Assembly: GCF_003576455.2 (NCBI RefSeq)
Contig: NZ_CP032869.1
Coordinates: 1,798,001-1,862,000, forward strand
Reading direction: 5' to 3'
Origin: Mucilaginibacter celer
Lineage (GTDB): Bacteria; Bacteroidota; Bacteroidia; Sphingobacteriales; Sphingobacteriaceae
DNA length: 64,000 bases
This document shows, piece after piece, positions 34,166 to 45,225 of this stretch. Numbering within the stretch: the first letter of the stretch is position 1; every line of letters begins with the position of its first letter. Made by a program: the position numbers and the translations under genes. The notes below the pieces were generated by a model. That model saw only the letters and a list, made by a program, of their open reading frames with translations, ran no database searches and was not told where the DNA came from.

Positions 34166-35614
34166 TCAGTCGATATTAAAAGTCCACTTTGAATTATCAC
34201 TATGCATATCAAACCTGGCCAGTGTCGGCGTGCTATCTCCCGAAGATACCAGGGCCAGCGATTCCTTTGAATTTGGAATGGCTTTTGGCATTATTCTGTA
34301 AGTGCCGTCGGTTAACTGGTCTATCCTCCATAATTGTTCGGCTGCGCCGGTAAATGCCGGTAATGTTGTCACTTCAGCCTCCGCTGTTGATGCCAGCACC
34401 CTTTCGGTTCCGGCTATTCCTATTTTATAATATGGGCTGCCAGGGTAGCCTCCTGCATCAGGAACTGCAGTAATTGTCCATTTTTGATGTGGACGGGCCA
34501 TGTAATCGCCTATTCTTAGGCCGATATTTCCGGCAGGCCATGTGTTAAGCACATCTTTTAGTTCCTGAGGTGGAACTTGTTTTACAGGCTCGTCGTTATT
34601 TCGGCTAAACCGCATTCCACCCGGCATCCGTACAAAATCAACTGCTAATTCAAGAGCGTAGCCCCGTCTTTCCGATTTGATTTCGTAGGTTCCTTCTTTA
34701 AAGATTTCACCAGCAACAGGCCAGCCGTTTTTCCAGAGTAAGGGACGGATTCCTAATACACTATAGGCGTTCCGGTCTAAATCAGCTTCATAATGGCATG
34801 ACATTTTCTGCACGCCGTCGCCAAGTACTAAACGCCCGAAGTGCCCCGGACCAATCAGTTTTTTGCCGGCTGCAAGCACCATTTTCCCACCGCCTTTTAA
34901 CATATCCCGCCCTATATTATCAAGGTATGGTCCGGTTATCTTCCTCGAGCGTCCAACCACAATGTTATAAGTGGAGTTTGGACCATCGCAGCATGTGCCG
35001 TGTGTGCCAAGCAGGTAATACCATCCGTCCTGGTATATCAGGTCGGTGGCTTCGCAATCAATAGCAATGTTTACAGGTTTATTGCCCGGCATGCGTTTGC
35101 CGGTTTTTGGATCAAGCTCTACAAGGCGGATAAATCCGAAATAAGTACCATATGAGAGCCATAACTTTCCGGAAGTGGGATCAAGAAGAAGCCCCGGATC
35201 TATGGCGTCATTATCCTCTTTTCCGTCGGATGAAGCAACAACTACTGCTTCCGAATATTTAAAATCGGGCGATTTGGGGTCGAGCGTTTTATTCCACATG
35301 GTAAGTATCCTGCCGTTATGGCCACCTCCCAGGCCTCCGCCTGTTGCGCCGTAAGCCACCAGGTAGCGGTTGCCTATTTTTACAACATCAGGCGCAGCTC
35401 CACCGCCGGGCCGTACCCCGCCGCTGTTCCATGTCCAGCCATCTTCGGATATCAAGCCACCGCCAAAGGTACCGAATGTATAATATTTGCCATCGCATAC
35501 CATAATGGTTGATGGATCGTGTATAAAAGGTTTTCCAATTTGTGCAATAGCCGGGGAGGCTGTGCTAATAAAAAGCACAGCTGCCGCGTTCAATAGCTTA
35601 ACGGTTAATTTCAT
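34166..35614 (-). CDS. GH43 family glycosidase with ricin-type lectin-like C-terminus
   Basis: A signal peptide ends near SPAIAQ. The five-bladed propeller begins with FIHDPSTI (base Asp33). Later elements are DNDAIDPGLLLD, which fits the pKa-modulating Asp, and CEATDLIYQDGWYYLLGTHG, which fits the general-acid Glu; these are consistent with arabinanase or arabinofuranosidase-type GH43. Residues about 385-482 look like a ricin-B lectin fold (AEQLWRIDQLTDGTYRI, LALVSSGDSTPT, KWTFN). It is the last gene of the minus-strand xylan/arabinoxylan operon. The likely role is removal of arabinose from side chains or linear arabinan (inference). Confidence 0.82.
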   Translation of the reverse strand: MKLTVKLLNAAAVLFISTASPAIAQIGKPFIHDPSTIMVCDGKYYTFGTFGGGLISEDGWTWNSGGVRPGGGAAPDVVKIGNRYLVAYGATGGGLGGGHNGRILTMWNKTLDPKSPDFKYSEAVVVASSDGKEDNDAIDPGLLLDPTSGKLWLSYGTYFGFIRLVELDPKTGKRMPGNKPVNIAIDCEATDLIYQDGWYYLLGTHGTCCDGPNSTYNIVVGRSRKITGPYLDNIGRDMLKGGGKMVLAAGKKLIGPGHFGRLVLGDGVQKMSCHYEADLDRNAYSVLGIRPLLWKNGWPVAGEIFKEGTYEIKSERRGYALELAVDFVRMPGGMRFSRNNDEPVKQVPPQELKDVLNTWPAGNIGLRIGDYMARPHQKWTITAVPDAGGYPGSPYYKIGIAGTERVLASTAEAEVTTLPAFTGAAEQLWRIDQLTDGTYRIMPKAIPNSKESLALVSSGDSTPTLARFDMHSDNSKWTFNID

Positions 35615-35622
35615 ATCCGGAT

Positions 35623-36357
35623 TTATTCGTAGGTTATTGTGAGGTTTTTTATAGGCATGCCATTCTCGTCAAGGAAGCGGACGCAGAAATCACTCATGCC
35701 CGGGCCGTTGATCACGGCACCCCATACGATATTTTTTCCTTTATTGATGGTAAGGCGGGGTGATACGCAATCATCCATCACCATACGCCTGTCGCCCGAT
35801 AACAGTACGGTTTCTTTTCCGTTCAGCCACCACATCGATGCCGAATTTGACCCTGCGGCCATTCTCACATTTTTTATTTCATGGGGACTATTGATAACGG
35901 TTACCGCCCAAAACAAAACACCATAGGTTGGTTTATTTAATCCGGAGGCAAACCGGAAAAGTTTAATATTAAAATTATTACTCTCCAACGCATGCCAGGT
36001 TAGCCCCTGCGTATCAACCTTTACCTTTTCACCGTTTTTCGGAACCGCGGTAAACTGGTTCGGAAAATACGTGGTTGTAAATGCTGCCCGGAGGTAACTA
36101 TCTGTAAATACGGTATTACTGCGGTTGGGCTTATTAATGGGCTCAAGCAACAACCAGCGCCGGATAAATCCTTCGGCATCCGGTGTATTTTTCAATGTGT
36201 TAGCCGGTGTAAAATAGGGAGCGAGACTCGCCGTAGTATCCCTTCCGACTATCCCATTTGTTTTATCGTGCTGCGGAGCAGAGCGACTAAGCGCTGCCGA
36301 TGCTAATAAAATTGCAAGGCTTACACCCGGCAACAAAACGTTGCGTTTTATATTCAT
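35623..36357 (-). CDS. Secreted non-catalytic module protein of the xylan locus
   Basis: The ATG at 36357 (MNIKRNVLLPG) gives a signal peptide; an upstream in-frame ATG would add 42 residues that do not look like coding. The mature protein contains FIRRWLLLEPI, a string found N-terminal to some Bacteroidota acetylxylan esterases, then FTDSYLRAAF and a galactose-binding-like fold with MWWLNGKETVLLSGDRRMVMDD. I see no hydrolase motif. It may be a free-standing copy of an esterase accessory domain that binds substrate or a partner enzyme. It lies 8 bp upstream of the lectin-tailed GH43 gene. Confidence 0.65.
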   Translation of the reverse strand: MNIKRNVLLPGVSLAILLASAALSRSAPQHDKTNGIVGRDTTASLAPYFTPANTLKNTPDAEGFIRRWLLLEPINKPNRSNTVFTDSYLRAAFTTTYFPNQFTAVPKNGEKVKVDTQGLTWHALESNNFNIKLFRFASGLNKPTYGVLFWAVTVINSPHEIKNVRMAAGSNSASMWWLNGKETVLLSGDRRMVMDDCVSPRLTINKGKNIVWGAVINGPGMSDFCVRFLDENGMPIKNLTITYE

Positions 36358-36496
36358 GTGATGTTTTCTGTGGTTTATAAAGATGTTCCGGTTCAAAAAT
36401 AGAGACGATAGCAGGCGTGAGATACCACTATTTGGTAAAACAAAACAACTTTTGATGATTGACTGCCAATTATTGGCGGCCAATCATCATAGGAAT

Positions 36497-38593
36497 CTAT
36501 TTGCGCTTGGAGAGCTTAATTACGCTAACGGAGTATGGCTCGAATTTGCGTACAAACGACAGGCCAAGTCCAGCTATGGTTGATGTAACCGGAACTATCT
36601 TCGTGGGCTCGTCAATCGTATTGGTGTCTTCCGGTTTATCGCTCTTTAGCACAACCAACGTGCCCTTTGCCGATACATTTCCGCCTTTTAAATTAAATGT
36701 GATTTCCCGGGCAGTCTCATCAGTATTCACCACCTTCAGGTATATATTTTCAGCATCCTGGGTACAAACATAAAACAGGGCCGGGCGCTCCGCTTTAGGG
36801 CGCCGCGCGTTAGGCGGCCATGTACTTATTCCCGCGGTGTCTTTGGCTGCGGGTTTCCGTAGCGGTGCATTTTCAGCTGTTATTGGTACTACCTTTGTAC
36901 CAAGGTAACTGCCAAACATTTTTTGCACATAATAGGATGGGGAACCGTAGCTTTTAAGGGCGGTATAACCAATCAGGTCCGAATCCCATTGCCATGCTTT
37001 TGGCTGGCCGTTAACGGCAGTGTTTACATTAACAAATAACGGCGCGTAGCACGAACGTTCAACCAGGTCGCTGTTACGTTCCATGCCAGTCATCCAGGCG
37101 GCATCTCCAAGGGCGGCGTTCAGGTTGGTAGTAGGGGCGCCTTCGCGGGTGGCCCATTCGCCCACAAATATTTTAGGGCTGGTTGCACGGTTGTAGCTAT
37201 CGTATTTGGCCGCATCTTCTTCCATTTGCCAGGCCGATTGGTAGTAGTGCTCATCAACCATTTCGGGTTTAACGCTAACTACATGGTCGGGCTTATAATC
37301 TTCAATGGTTGAGATACAGCGCAACTGTGGATATTTAGCTTTTATAGCTGCCTGGAATTGTTTGAAGCGGCCATCATAGGTATGCGATCTGTCAAACCAG
37401 TCTTCATTCCCTATTTCTATATCAGTAAGTTTAAAAGGAGCAGGATGGCCATCTGCGGCGCGCCTTGCACCCCAGTAAGTTTTAGTATCGCCAATACAAT
37501 ACTCAATTTCATCCAGTGCATCTTTAATGTATGGTTCAAGCAACGGACCTGCATCTACGTGATCACCCCGCAAGGAGTATCCTGCATACACGGCCAGTAA
37601 CGGTTCCATTTTTAAATCTTCACACCATTCTAAAAACTCCAGCAGGCCCATGCCATCGCTTGCCCGGTATCCCCAACTACCGGTATGGCCGGGGCGTTGC
37701 TCCAGCGGCCCCAGGGTTGTTTTCCATGGGAAGGCATCTCCCAGGTACGGTCCTTCTAAAAAATTCCCGCCCGGAAAGCGAAGAAAGGTCGGTTTCATAT
37801 CGGCCATCATCTGCATCACATCAATTCGGTTGCCGTTCGGCCGGTTTTTATACGTAGGAGGGAATAACGAAACGAGATTAAAATAGTATGTACCTGTTCG
37901 GGCAGATGAAATTACAAACCGGGCGTCGGCAGTTGGTTTAATTCCTGCGGCGGTTGTAATAGTTAACTCGTGTTTTTTCCAAAAAATGCCCTTTGCAAGA
38001 TTGATAGAGCCTTTGGCGTAAATTGTTTTCCCATCGTTACTTTCCAGGCTAACGTTAATAATACCCGGCCCATCTTCAGTAACCGCGGTTGCCGGTGCCG
38101 GTGCGTCGGGGCGGTTATTTCGCGGAAAACTGATGGTGCCGGTTTTAATATAAAAGGAACAACGATAGGTTGTTGATGGTGTAACCGGGATGCCCCAAAA
38201 ACCTGTATTGGCGATGCCGGCCCTGCCGCCATTTACTTCGTTAACGGTAAGCTTAAGGCAGGTTGTCAATGCGGCATTGATGGCATTACGACCCTGATCG
38301 AACGGAACATTGGCAGGGTCTGCGCCGATGAGCTGGATGGATGCTTTGGCACCATCCTCAACAACGCTCCAGCCTTCAGGCTGGCCCGCATTATCCTTAA
38401 AAACCCGGTTCCGGATCAGTTCGGCATATAAACCGCCATCATAAGAGTGGTTGATCTCTTCGGTCATCAGGCCATATAATTTCGGGCTCACCTTTACACC
38501 TTTGGTCAAATCGAGATTAAGGCGTGTTTGCCCCTGTGTATTGGCCAACGCGCCCAAGTACAGGGCGGATAGGAATAGTATTTTTTTTGTCAT
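36497..38593 (-). CDS. GH51 alpha-L-arabinofuranosidase
   Basis: A signal peptide ends near ANTQGQ. After the first strand of the catalytic fold (LYGLMTEEINHSYDGGLYAEL), an inserted carbohydrate-binding-like jelly roll spans about residues 75-245. The barrel continues with LRFPGGNFLEG, then the acid/base in DIEIGNEDW (Glu397) and the probable nucleophile in FVGEWATREG (Glu479). The C-terminal beta domain closes the protein at about 600-698. The length and order match secreted GH51 arabinofuranosidases. It should release arabinose from arabinoxylan or arabinan. Its neighbours GH43 and GH10 support arabinoxylan. Confidence 0.88.
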   Translation of the reverse strand: MTKKILFLSALYLGALANTQGQTRLNLDLTKGVKVSPKLYGLMTEEINHSYDGGLYAELIRNRVFKDNAGQPEGWSVVEDGAKASIQLIGADPANVPFDQGRNAINAALTTCLKLTVNEVNGGRAGIANTGFWGIPVTPSTTYRCSFYIKTGTISFPRNNRPDAPAPATAVTEDGPGIINVSLESNDGKTIYAKGSINLAKGIFWKKHELTITTAAGIKPTADARFVISSARTGTYYFNLVSLFPPTYKNRPNGNRIDVMQMMADMKPTFLRFPGGNFLEGPYLGDAFPWKTTLGPLEQRPGHTGSWGYRASDGMGLLEFLEWCEDLKMEPLLAVYAGYSLRGDHVDAGPLLEPYIKDALDEIEYCIGDTKTYWGARRAADGHPAPFKLTDIEIGNEDWFDRSHTYDGRFKQFQAAIKAKYPQLRCISTIEDYKPDHVVSVKPEMVDEHYYQSAWQMEEDAAKYDSYNRATSPKIFVGEWATREGAPTTNLNAALGDAAWMTGMERNSDLVERSCYAPLFVNVNTAVNGQPKAWQWDSDLIGYTALKSYGSPSYYVQKMFGSYLGTKVVPITAENAPLRKPAAKDTAGISTWPPNARRPKAERPALFYVCTQDAENIYLKVVNTDETAREITFNLKGGNVSAKGTLVVLKSDKPEDTNTIDEPTKIVPVTSTIAGLGLSFVRKFEPYSVSVIKLSKRK

Positions 38594-38647
38594 TACAGGC
38601 GTATCAATATTTTTTAAAATGATTATCCAGGTTGATATGTGTTTGTT

Positions 38648-40228
38648 TTATAGTGTATTGCTGATATGAAAAAAATCAAAATCCACATAACCGCCAGTTT
38701 TCCCCGCGGCGTAATTAAACAGGCCAAAGCGGTATCCCATAAAATGCGGAAGGGTATAAACCATTTGCAAGGGGGAGCCGATAGATACCCATTTTTTTCC
38801 GTCGAGGCTATAAAAAAACCAGGCTTTATCGGCACGGTTGGTAAAGTCGCAACTTGCCTTAAGATAAATTGTTGTTTGTTTTAAAGGAATTTCCAATGTT
38901 TCAGCAGGAGTGCCAGATTGAGCGTTTATCATCACAATGTGCCTGGCACCATGTTCTGATTTTACGCCGACGAAGCCGTATTTTTTCTGCAGCAAAGCCA
39001 GCCCTGCCACATCGCCGTCTCTCATATTGGTAACATCAAGCGCAGTTATTCCCGAGCATTTGGGGCCGATAGTGCGTTGCGTTAATGTGTTTCGTGCTGA
39101 TAGTAAAGTGCTGTCAGTCCGCCCGGTAGTTAACCTCAGATAGCCTGGCCGTTTATCTAACGACCATAATTGATTATCAGGATTATGGTTCCATTGCCAT
39201 ACCAGGGGGAGTGGGCGATCTCCCTTTTTACGACTGAATTCATCAGAAGATACGATACCCGGAATCAGGCTTTTGTTTGCAGGTAAATTCAGCGTATCGG
39301 GCGCTTGGTGATCACCCGGTACCGGCCACCCGTCTGTCCATGTAACCGGTACCAGGTATGGCACCCTGCCAACGGCACCAAAATCACGAAATAAATAGGC
39401 ATACCAAATGCCTTTAGGGGAATTAATAAGTCCGCCCTGGGCTACTCCCTTGTCCTGCAAACCCACGCGGCCTTCGTAAGGGCCGGTAAGTTTATCCGCC
39501 CGGTGTATTAGAACGGTGCGCATGCCGCCTTTAGGCCAGCTGATATTAAAAAGGAAGTATTTACCATTAATTTTAAACAGCTGCGATCCCTCGGTAGGTA
39601 AGCCAACATTTGGTCCGGCAACAATGCTCGCATTTTCTATCAAAACCTGCGGCTTCTTGGCCGGGCGAATGCCGGACAGATCATCTTTCAATTCGGCCAG
39701 CATTATTTTGCCACTTCCGTAAATCATATAAGCTTTGCCGTCGTCATCAAAAAAAAGCGAATGATCATGTAGTGATGGTTCGAAGGATTTTACTTTCCAG
39801 GGGCCTTTCTCAATGTTTTTTGTGCTGTAGATATAGGTTTTATTGGTTGTGCCCGAAAAGGTAGACACGTAAAATGTACCCTTATGATAACGCAAACTGC
39901 TTGCCCATGAGCCCCGGCCATAAGCATTCGCTCCATTTGCCAGGTTAAGGGCGGCTCCGGTATCAAGCGTGTTATAGGCGTAGTTTACGATATGCCAGTT
40001 TACCAGGTCTGTCGATTTCATGATGGGCAACCCGGGGCTGAGATGCATTGTGGTACTGCTTGAGTAATAAGTATCACCAACCCTGATCATCGATACGTCC
40101 GGAACATCGGCGTAGATAATTGGGTTTTGTGCCTTCTGCGCGCTTACGGATAGTGTTGCCAACCGGCATACCAGGCAGGCCAATGCCAGTTTGCTAAGCA
40201 CCCCGTTTATGTTTTGATTGCCCTTCAT
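38648..40228 (-). CDS. GH43 beta-xylosidase/arabinofuranosidase with concanavalin-like C-terminus
   Basis: A signal peptide ends near SVSAQ. The propeller starts with IIYADVPDVSMIRVGDTYY (Asp44 as general base), then STTMHLSPGLPIMKSTDLVNW, a string typical of GH43 subfamily 12. The supporting Asp is in LHDHSLFFDDDGKAY and the general-acid Glu in LPTEGSQLFKINGKYFL. Residues about 340-526 form the usual beta-xylosidase C-terminal concanavalin-like domain, ending in KTGGYVDFDFFHI. It starts 11 bp after the GH10 gene's stop. The likely product is xylose or arabinose from xylooligosaccharides. Confidence 0.86.
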   Translation of the reverse strand: MKGNQNINGVLSKLALACLVCRLATLSVSAQKAQNPIIYADVPDVSMIRVGDTYYSSSTTMHLSPGLPIMKSTDLVNWHIVNYAYNTLDTGAALNLANGANAYGRGSWASSLRYHKGTFYVSTFSGTTNKTYIYSTKNIEKGPWKVKSFEPSLHDHSLFFDDDGKAYMIYGSGKIMLAELKDDLSGIRPAKKPQVLIENASIVAGPNVGLPTEGSQLFKINGKYFLFNISWPKGGMRTVLIHRADKLTGPYEGRVGLQDKGVAQGGLINSPKGIWYAYLFRDFGAVGRVPYLVPVTWTDGWPVPGDHQAPDTLNLPANKSLIPGIVSSDEFSRKKGDRPLPLVWQWNHNPDNQLWSLDKRPGYLRLTTGRTDSTLLSARNTLTQRTIGPKCSGITALDVTNMRDGDVAGLALLQKKYGFVGVKSEHGARHIVMINAQSGTPAETLEIPLKQTTIYLKASCDFTNRADKAWFFYSLDGKKWVSIGSPLQMVYTLPHFMGYRFGLFNYAAGKTGGYVDFDFFHISNTL

Positions 40229-40238
40229 TTAAAAAGTG

Positions 40239-41420
40239 TTAAAAATTAACTACGTCCCAGTACGCCTTTTTACGCTGAAGATTTTCATCAAACAGCAGGG
40301 GATAGGCCTTGGTAACTTTACGGCTTGTAGCCTGGCTGGCTGCGGCGCCACCGGCAATACCCCCGCCGCGATAATCCAGCCAGCTGTGCTTGTCTGATAC
40401 ATTCCAGAAAGTAACCCCGGTAATAACTTTTTTGTATTTCCTGAATATTTCAAATACGGCCTTATATCTCTCAGCCTGTTGGGCAGCCATCGATTCTGTA
40501 TAAGTAGAATCCGGAGGCGTTTGATTGGCTGTTTTATATGATGGGGCTGTGCGTACCGTAATATCCAGTTCGGTGATCTGGAGTTTTAATCCAAGTGCCG
40601 CGTATTTATCTATGGCTTCGGTTATTTGCCCAACGCTGGGTTCATTCAATTTCCAATGCCCCTGCAATCCTATACCGGTTACCGGTACGCCGGCATCCTT
40701 CAGGCTCCTGATTAGTTTGCAAATCTTATCCCGTTTCGACGGAACTTCGCTATTATAATCATTATAAAAAAGCTGGGCATCCGGGTCGGCTTCGTGCGCG
40801 TATTCAAACGCTTTGGCAATAAAATCCTCGCCGCAGATCTGGTACCACAATGTGTTACGCAGGTAGAGATCGGGCTTATCATCAATGGCTTCGTTAACTA
40901 CATCCCAGGCATAAATCTTACCCTTAAAATGGGTTACAACCGCTGTAATATGATCTTTAAGCCGTTTCAATAAAACTTCCTTACTTACCTGTTTGCCTGT
41001 GCTGTCTTTAAACATCCATGCCGGTGCCTGTGCATGCCACAATAAATTATGGCCCCTTATTTTTATGTGGTGTTGTTGCGCGAAGGCCACTATTGCATCA
41101 GCGTTTTTCCAGTTGTACTCATTCTCCTGTGGATGGATGGGGCCCATCTTCATATCATTTTCGGGTGTAACGCTGTTAAATTCCTTTACAATAAGTTCTG
41201 CTTCGGGGCCACTGAGCGCTGCCGTGTTAACGGCTACGCCAATTGGAAAGTATTTTCGGTAATAACCTTTCAAGCCTTTATCGGGCTTGTAAAGTGAATT
41301 GGTTACCCGATCCTTTTTGATTTTGGGATGCAATGGCTTCCGGTCAGTGAACGATCCAAAGGTGACAGGAATCGCCAATAAAAGCGGCAACACAGATAGT
41401 TTGAACGTATTAAGTCTCAT
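40239..41420 (-). CDS. GH10 endo-1,4-beta-xylanase
   Basis: After a signal peptide (LPLLLAIPVTFGSF) a single (beta/alpha)8 GH10 domain covers about residues 45-390. Hallmarks are FNSVTPENDMKMGPI, IRGHNLLWHAQAPAW, WDVVNEAID with acid/base Glu177, GIGLQGHW and ITELDITV with nucleophile Glu284, plus FWNVSDKHSWLD. There is no lipobox, so it is periplasmic or secreted. It cleaves the xylan backbone or imported xylooligosaccharides. It sits in the middle of the operon between two GH43 genes, the clearest sign that the locus targets xylan. Confidence 0.94.
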   Translation of the reverse strand: MRLNTFKLSVLPLLLAIPVTFGSFTDRKPLHPKIKKDRVTNSLYKPDKGLKGYYRKYFPIGVAVNTAALSGPEAELIVKEFNSVTPENDMKMGPIHPQENEYNWKNADAIVAFAQQHHIKIRGHNLLWHAQAPAWMFKDSTGKQVSKEVLLKRLKDHITAVVTHFKGKIYAWDVVNEAIDDKPDLYLRNTLWYQICGEDFIAKAFEYAHEADPDAQLFYNDYNSEVPSKRDKICKLIRSLKDAGVPVTGIGLQGHWKLNEPSVGQITEAIDKYAALGLKLQITELDITVRTAPSYKTANQTPPDSTYTESMAAQQAERYKAVFEIFRKYKKVITGVTFWNVSDKHSWLDYRGGGIAGGAAASQATSRKVTKAYPLLFDENLQRKKAYWDVVNF

Positions 41421-41454
41421 TTCGATTTTGAATAATCATTCGATGTAATTGCTG

Positions 41455-42798
41455 TTATTTAAAACTTATCCAGTCAATACTGGCATCGGTGCCGCTTTTT
41501 AATACAATCACCAGATCGGCAGTTTTTGGCGGAAGAGAGGTAAGGTTGCTTTGTACAACCTGCCAATCATTGCCTCCGGCAATGATTGCAGTAGCCAGTA
41601 ACTTACCGGCGGAATTGCCAAGCCGCATTTCTATCGTCGCAGGGCCTGCCGCGTTAGCCATTACCTGCATTTCTTTAAACTTTTTGCCGTTGAAATCAAC
41701 GCAGTTATAACGAATCCAACTGCCGCTATTTTTAAACGTGGTTTTCCAGCCATCAAACTTTTTTGCCGTATCAATAAACGAAACGTTTACGGTACTATCC
41801 TTATCGCTGTACCTGTCTATCTGGATTTTATCTGATGCTTTGGTTATCCCTACACCGCGCAGGGTGGGTATAACTTTTTTGATAGTTCCATCAGGATTAA
41901 AAAACAGGCTGTCGCACCTTATCGACCTGTTTTTATCAAAGTTAGGCGACAGGTCATCGTTGTGATAAAATAAGTACCATTGGTTTTTAAATTGGATAAT
42001 AGATTGGTGATTGGTCCAGCAGCCGGAAGCCGATTCATCCATTATAATGCCTGTAAATTTAAACGGCCCCATCGGGTTATTGCTTGTTGCATATTCCAGG
42101 CGCTCAATTTTATTGGCCACGTGCGGATAAGTAAGGTAGTAAATGCCGTTGCGCTCAAACAGGTAGGGGCCTTCCTTTAGTCCTTTTTCGGGCAATGCGG
42201 TTAAAATTATTGGTTCTGATGCCAGTTCGAGCATGTTTTCCTTCAGTTTCGCTGCATATAGGTTGCCTTGCGCCCAATATAGATAAGCCTGTCCGTCTCT
42301 ATCAATAAACACATTAGGGTCGATACCGTGTACGCCTTTTATGGGCTCTTGCTGTAGGATAAAGGGGCCGTAAGGTTTATCGGCTACCGCTACGCCTATG
42401 GTAAAACCCCGGCCATTCTCGCTGCCTTTTTTGGTGGTTGGAAAGTACATATAATACTTGCCGTTGCGGAAAATGCAATCGGGTGCCCACATGCTGTATG
42501 ATGCAGGATCGGCCCACGGGACGGTGGTTTGGCTGATGATCATGCCGTGATCAGTCCAATCGGTAAGATTGGCTGATGAAAAAACATGATAATCTTCCAT
42601 GCAAAACCAGCCCGGACGGCCATGACCGGGTGTTGCCTTAATATCGTGGGAAGGATAAACATACACCCTGTCGCCAAAAACACGGGCCGAAGGATCAGCC
42701 GTGAACTGGTCCCTGATTAGCGGGTTTTGTGCTGCCGATTGCCCGGCTATACCCGCTACAGATCCCAATAACAATAACCAAAATTTTAATTTTTTCAT
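41455..42798 (-). CDS. GH43 glycosidase with CBM6-like C-terminal module
   Basis: The ATG at 42798 (MKKLKFWLLLLG) gives a signal peptide ending near SAAQ; an upstream ATG at 42834 is less likely. The propeller shows IRDQFTADPSARVFGDRVYV (base Asp35), WAPDCIFRNGKYYMYFP, GIDPNVFIDRDGQAYLYWAQ and LKEGPYLFERNG (acid Glu). The C-terminal 130 residues (WIRYNCVDFNG, ATIEMRLGNSAGKLLAT, then SIDWISFK) match a CBM6 jelly roll. The combination is common in arabinoxylan arabinofuranohydrolases. It ends 34 bp before the GH10 gene. Confidence 0.86.
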   Translation of the reverse strand: MKKLKFWLLLLGSVAGIAGQSAAQNPLIRDQFTADPSARVFGDRVYVYPSHDIKATPGHGRPGWFCMEDYHVFSSANLTDWTDHGMIISQTTVPWADPASYSMWAPDCIFRNGKYYMYFPTTKKGSENGRGFTIGVAVADKPYGPFILQQEPIKGVHGIDPNVFIDRDGQAYLYWAQGNLYAAKLKENMLELASEPIILTALPEKGLKEGPYLFERNGIYYLTYPHVANKIERLEYATSNNPMGPFKFTGIIMDESASGCWTNHQSIIQFKNQWYLFYHNDDLSPNFDKNRSIRCDSLFFNPDGTIKKVIPTLRGVGITKASDKIQIDRYSDKDSTVNVSFIDTAKKFDGWKTTFKNSGSWIRYNCVDFNGKKFKEMQVMANAAGPATIEMRLGNSAGKLLATAIIAGGNDWQVVQSNLTSLPPKTADLVIVLKSGTDASIDWISFK

Positions 42799-42836
42799 GC
42801 GGTGAATTTCCCGGTTGGGATTTTTGATCGTCAATT

Positions 42837-45225
<2,389 letters not shown>

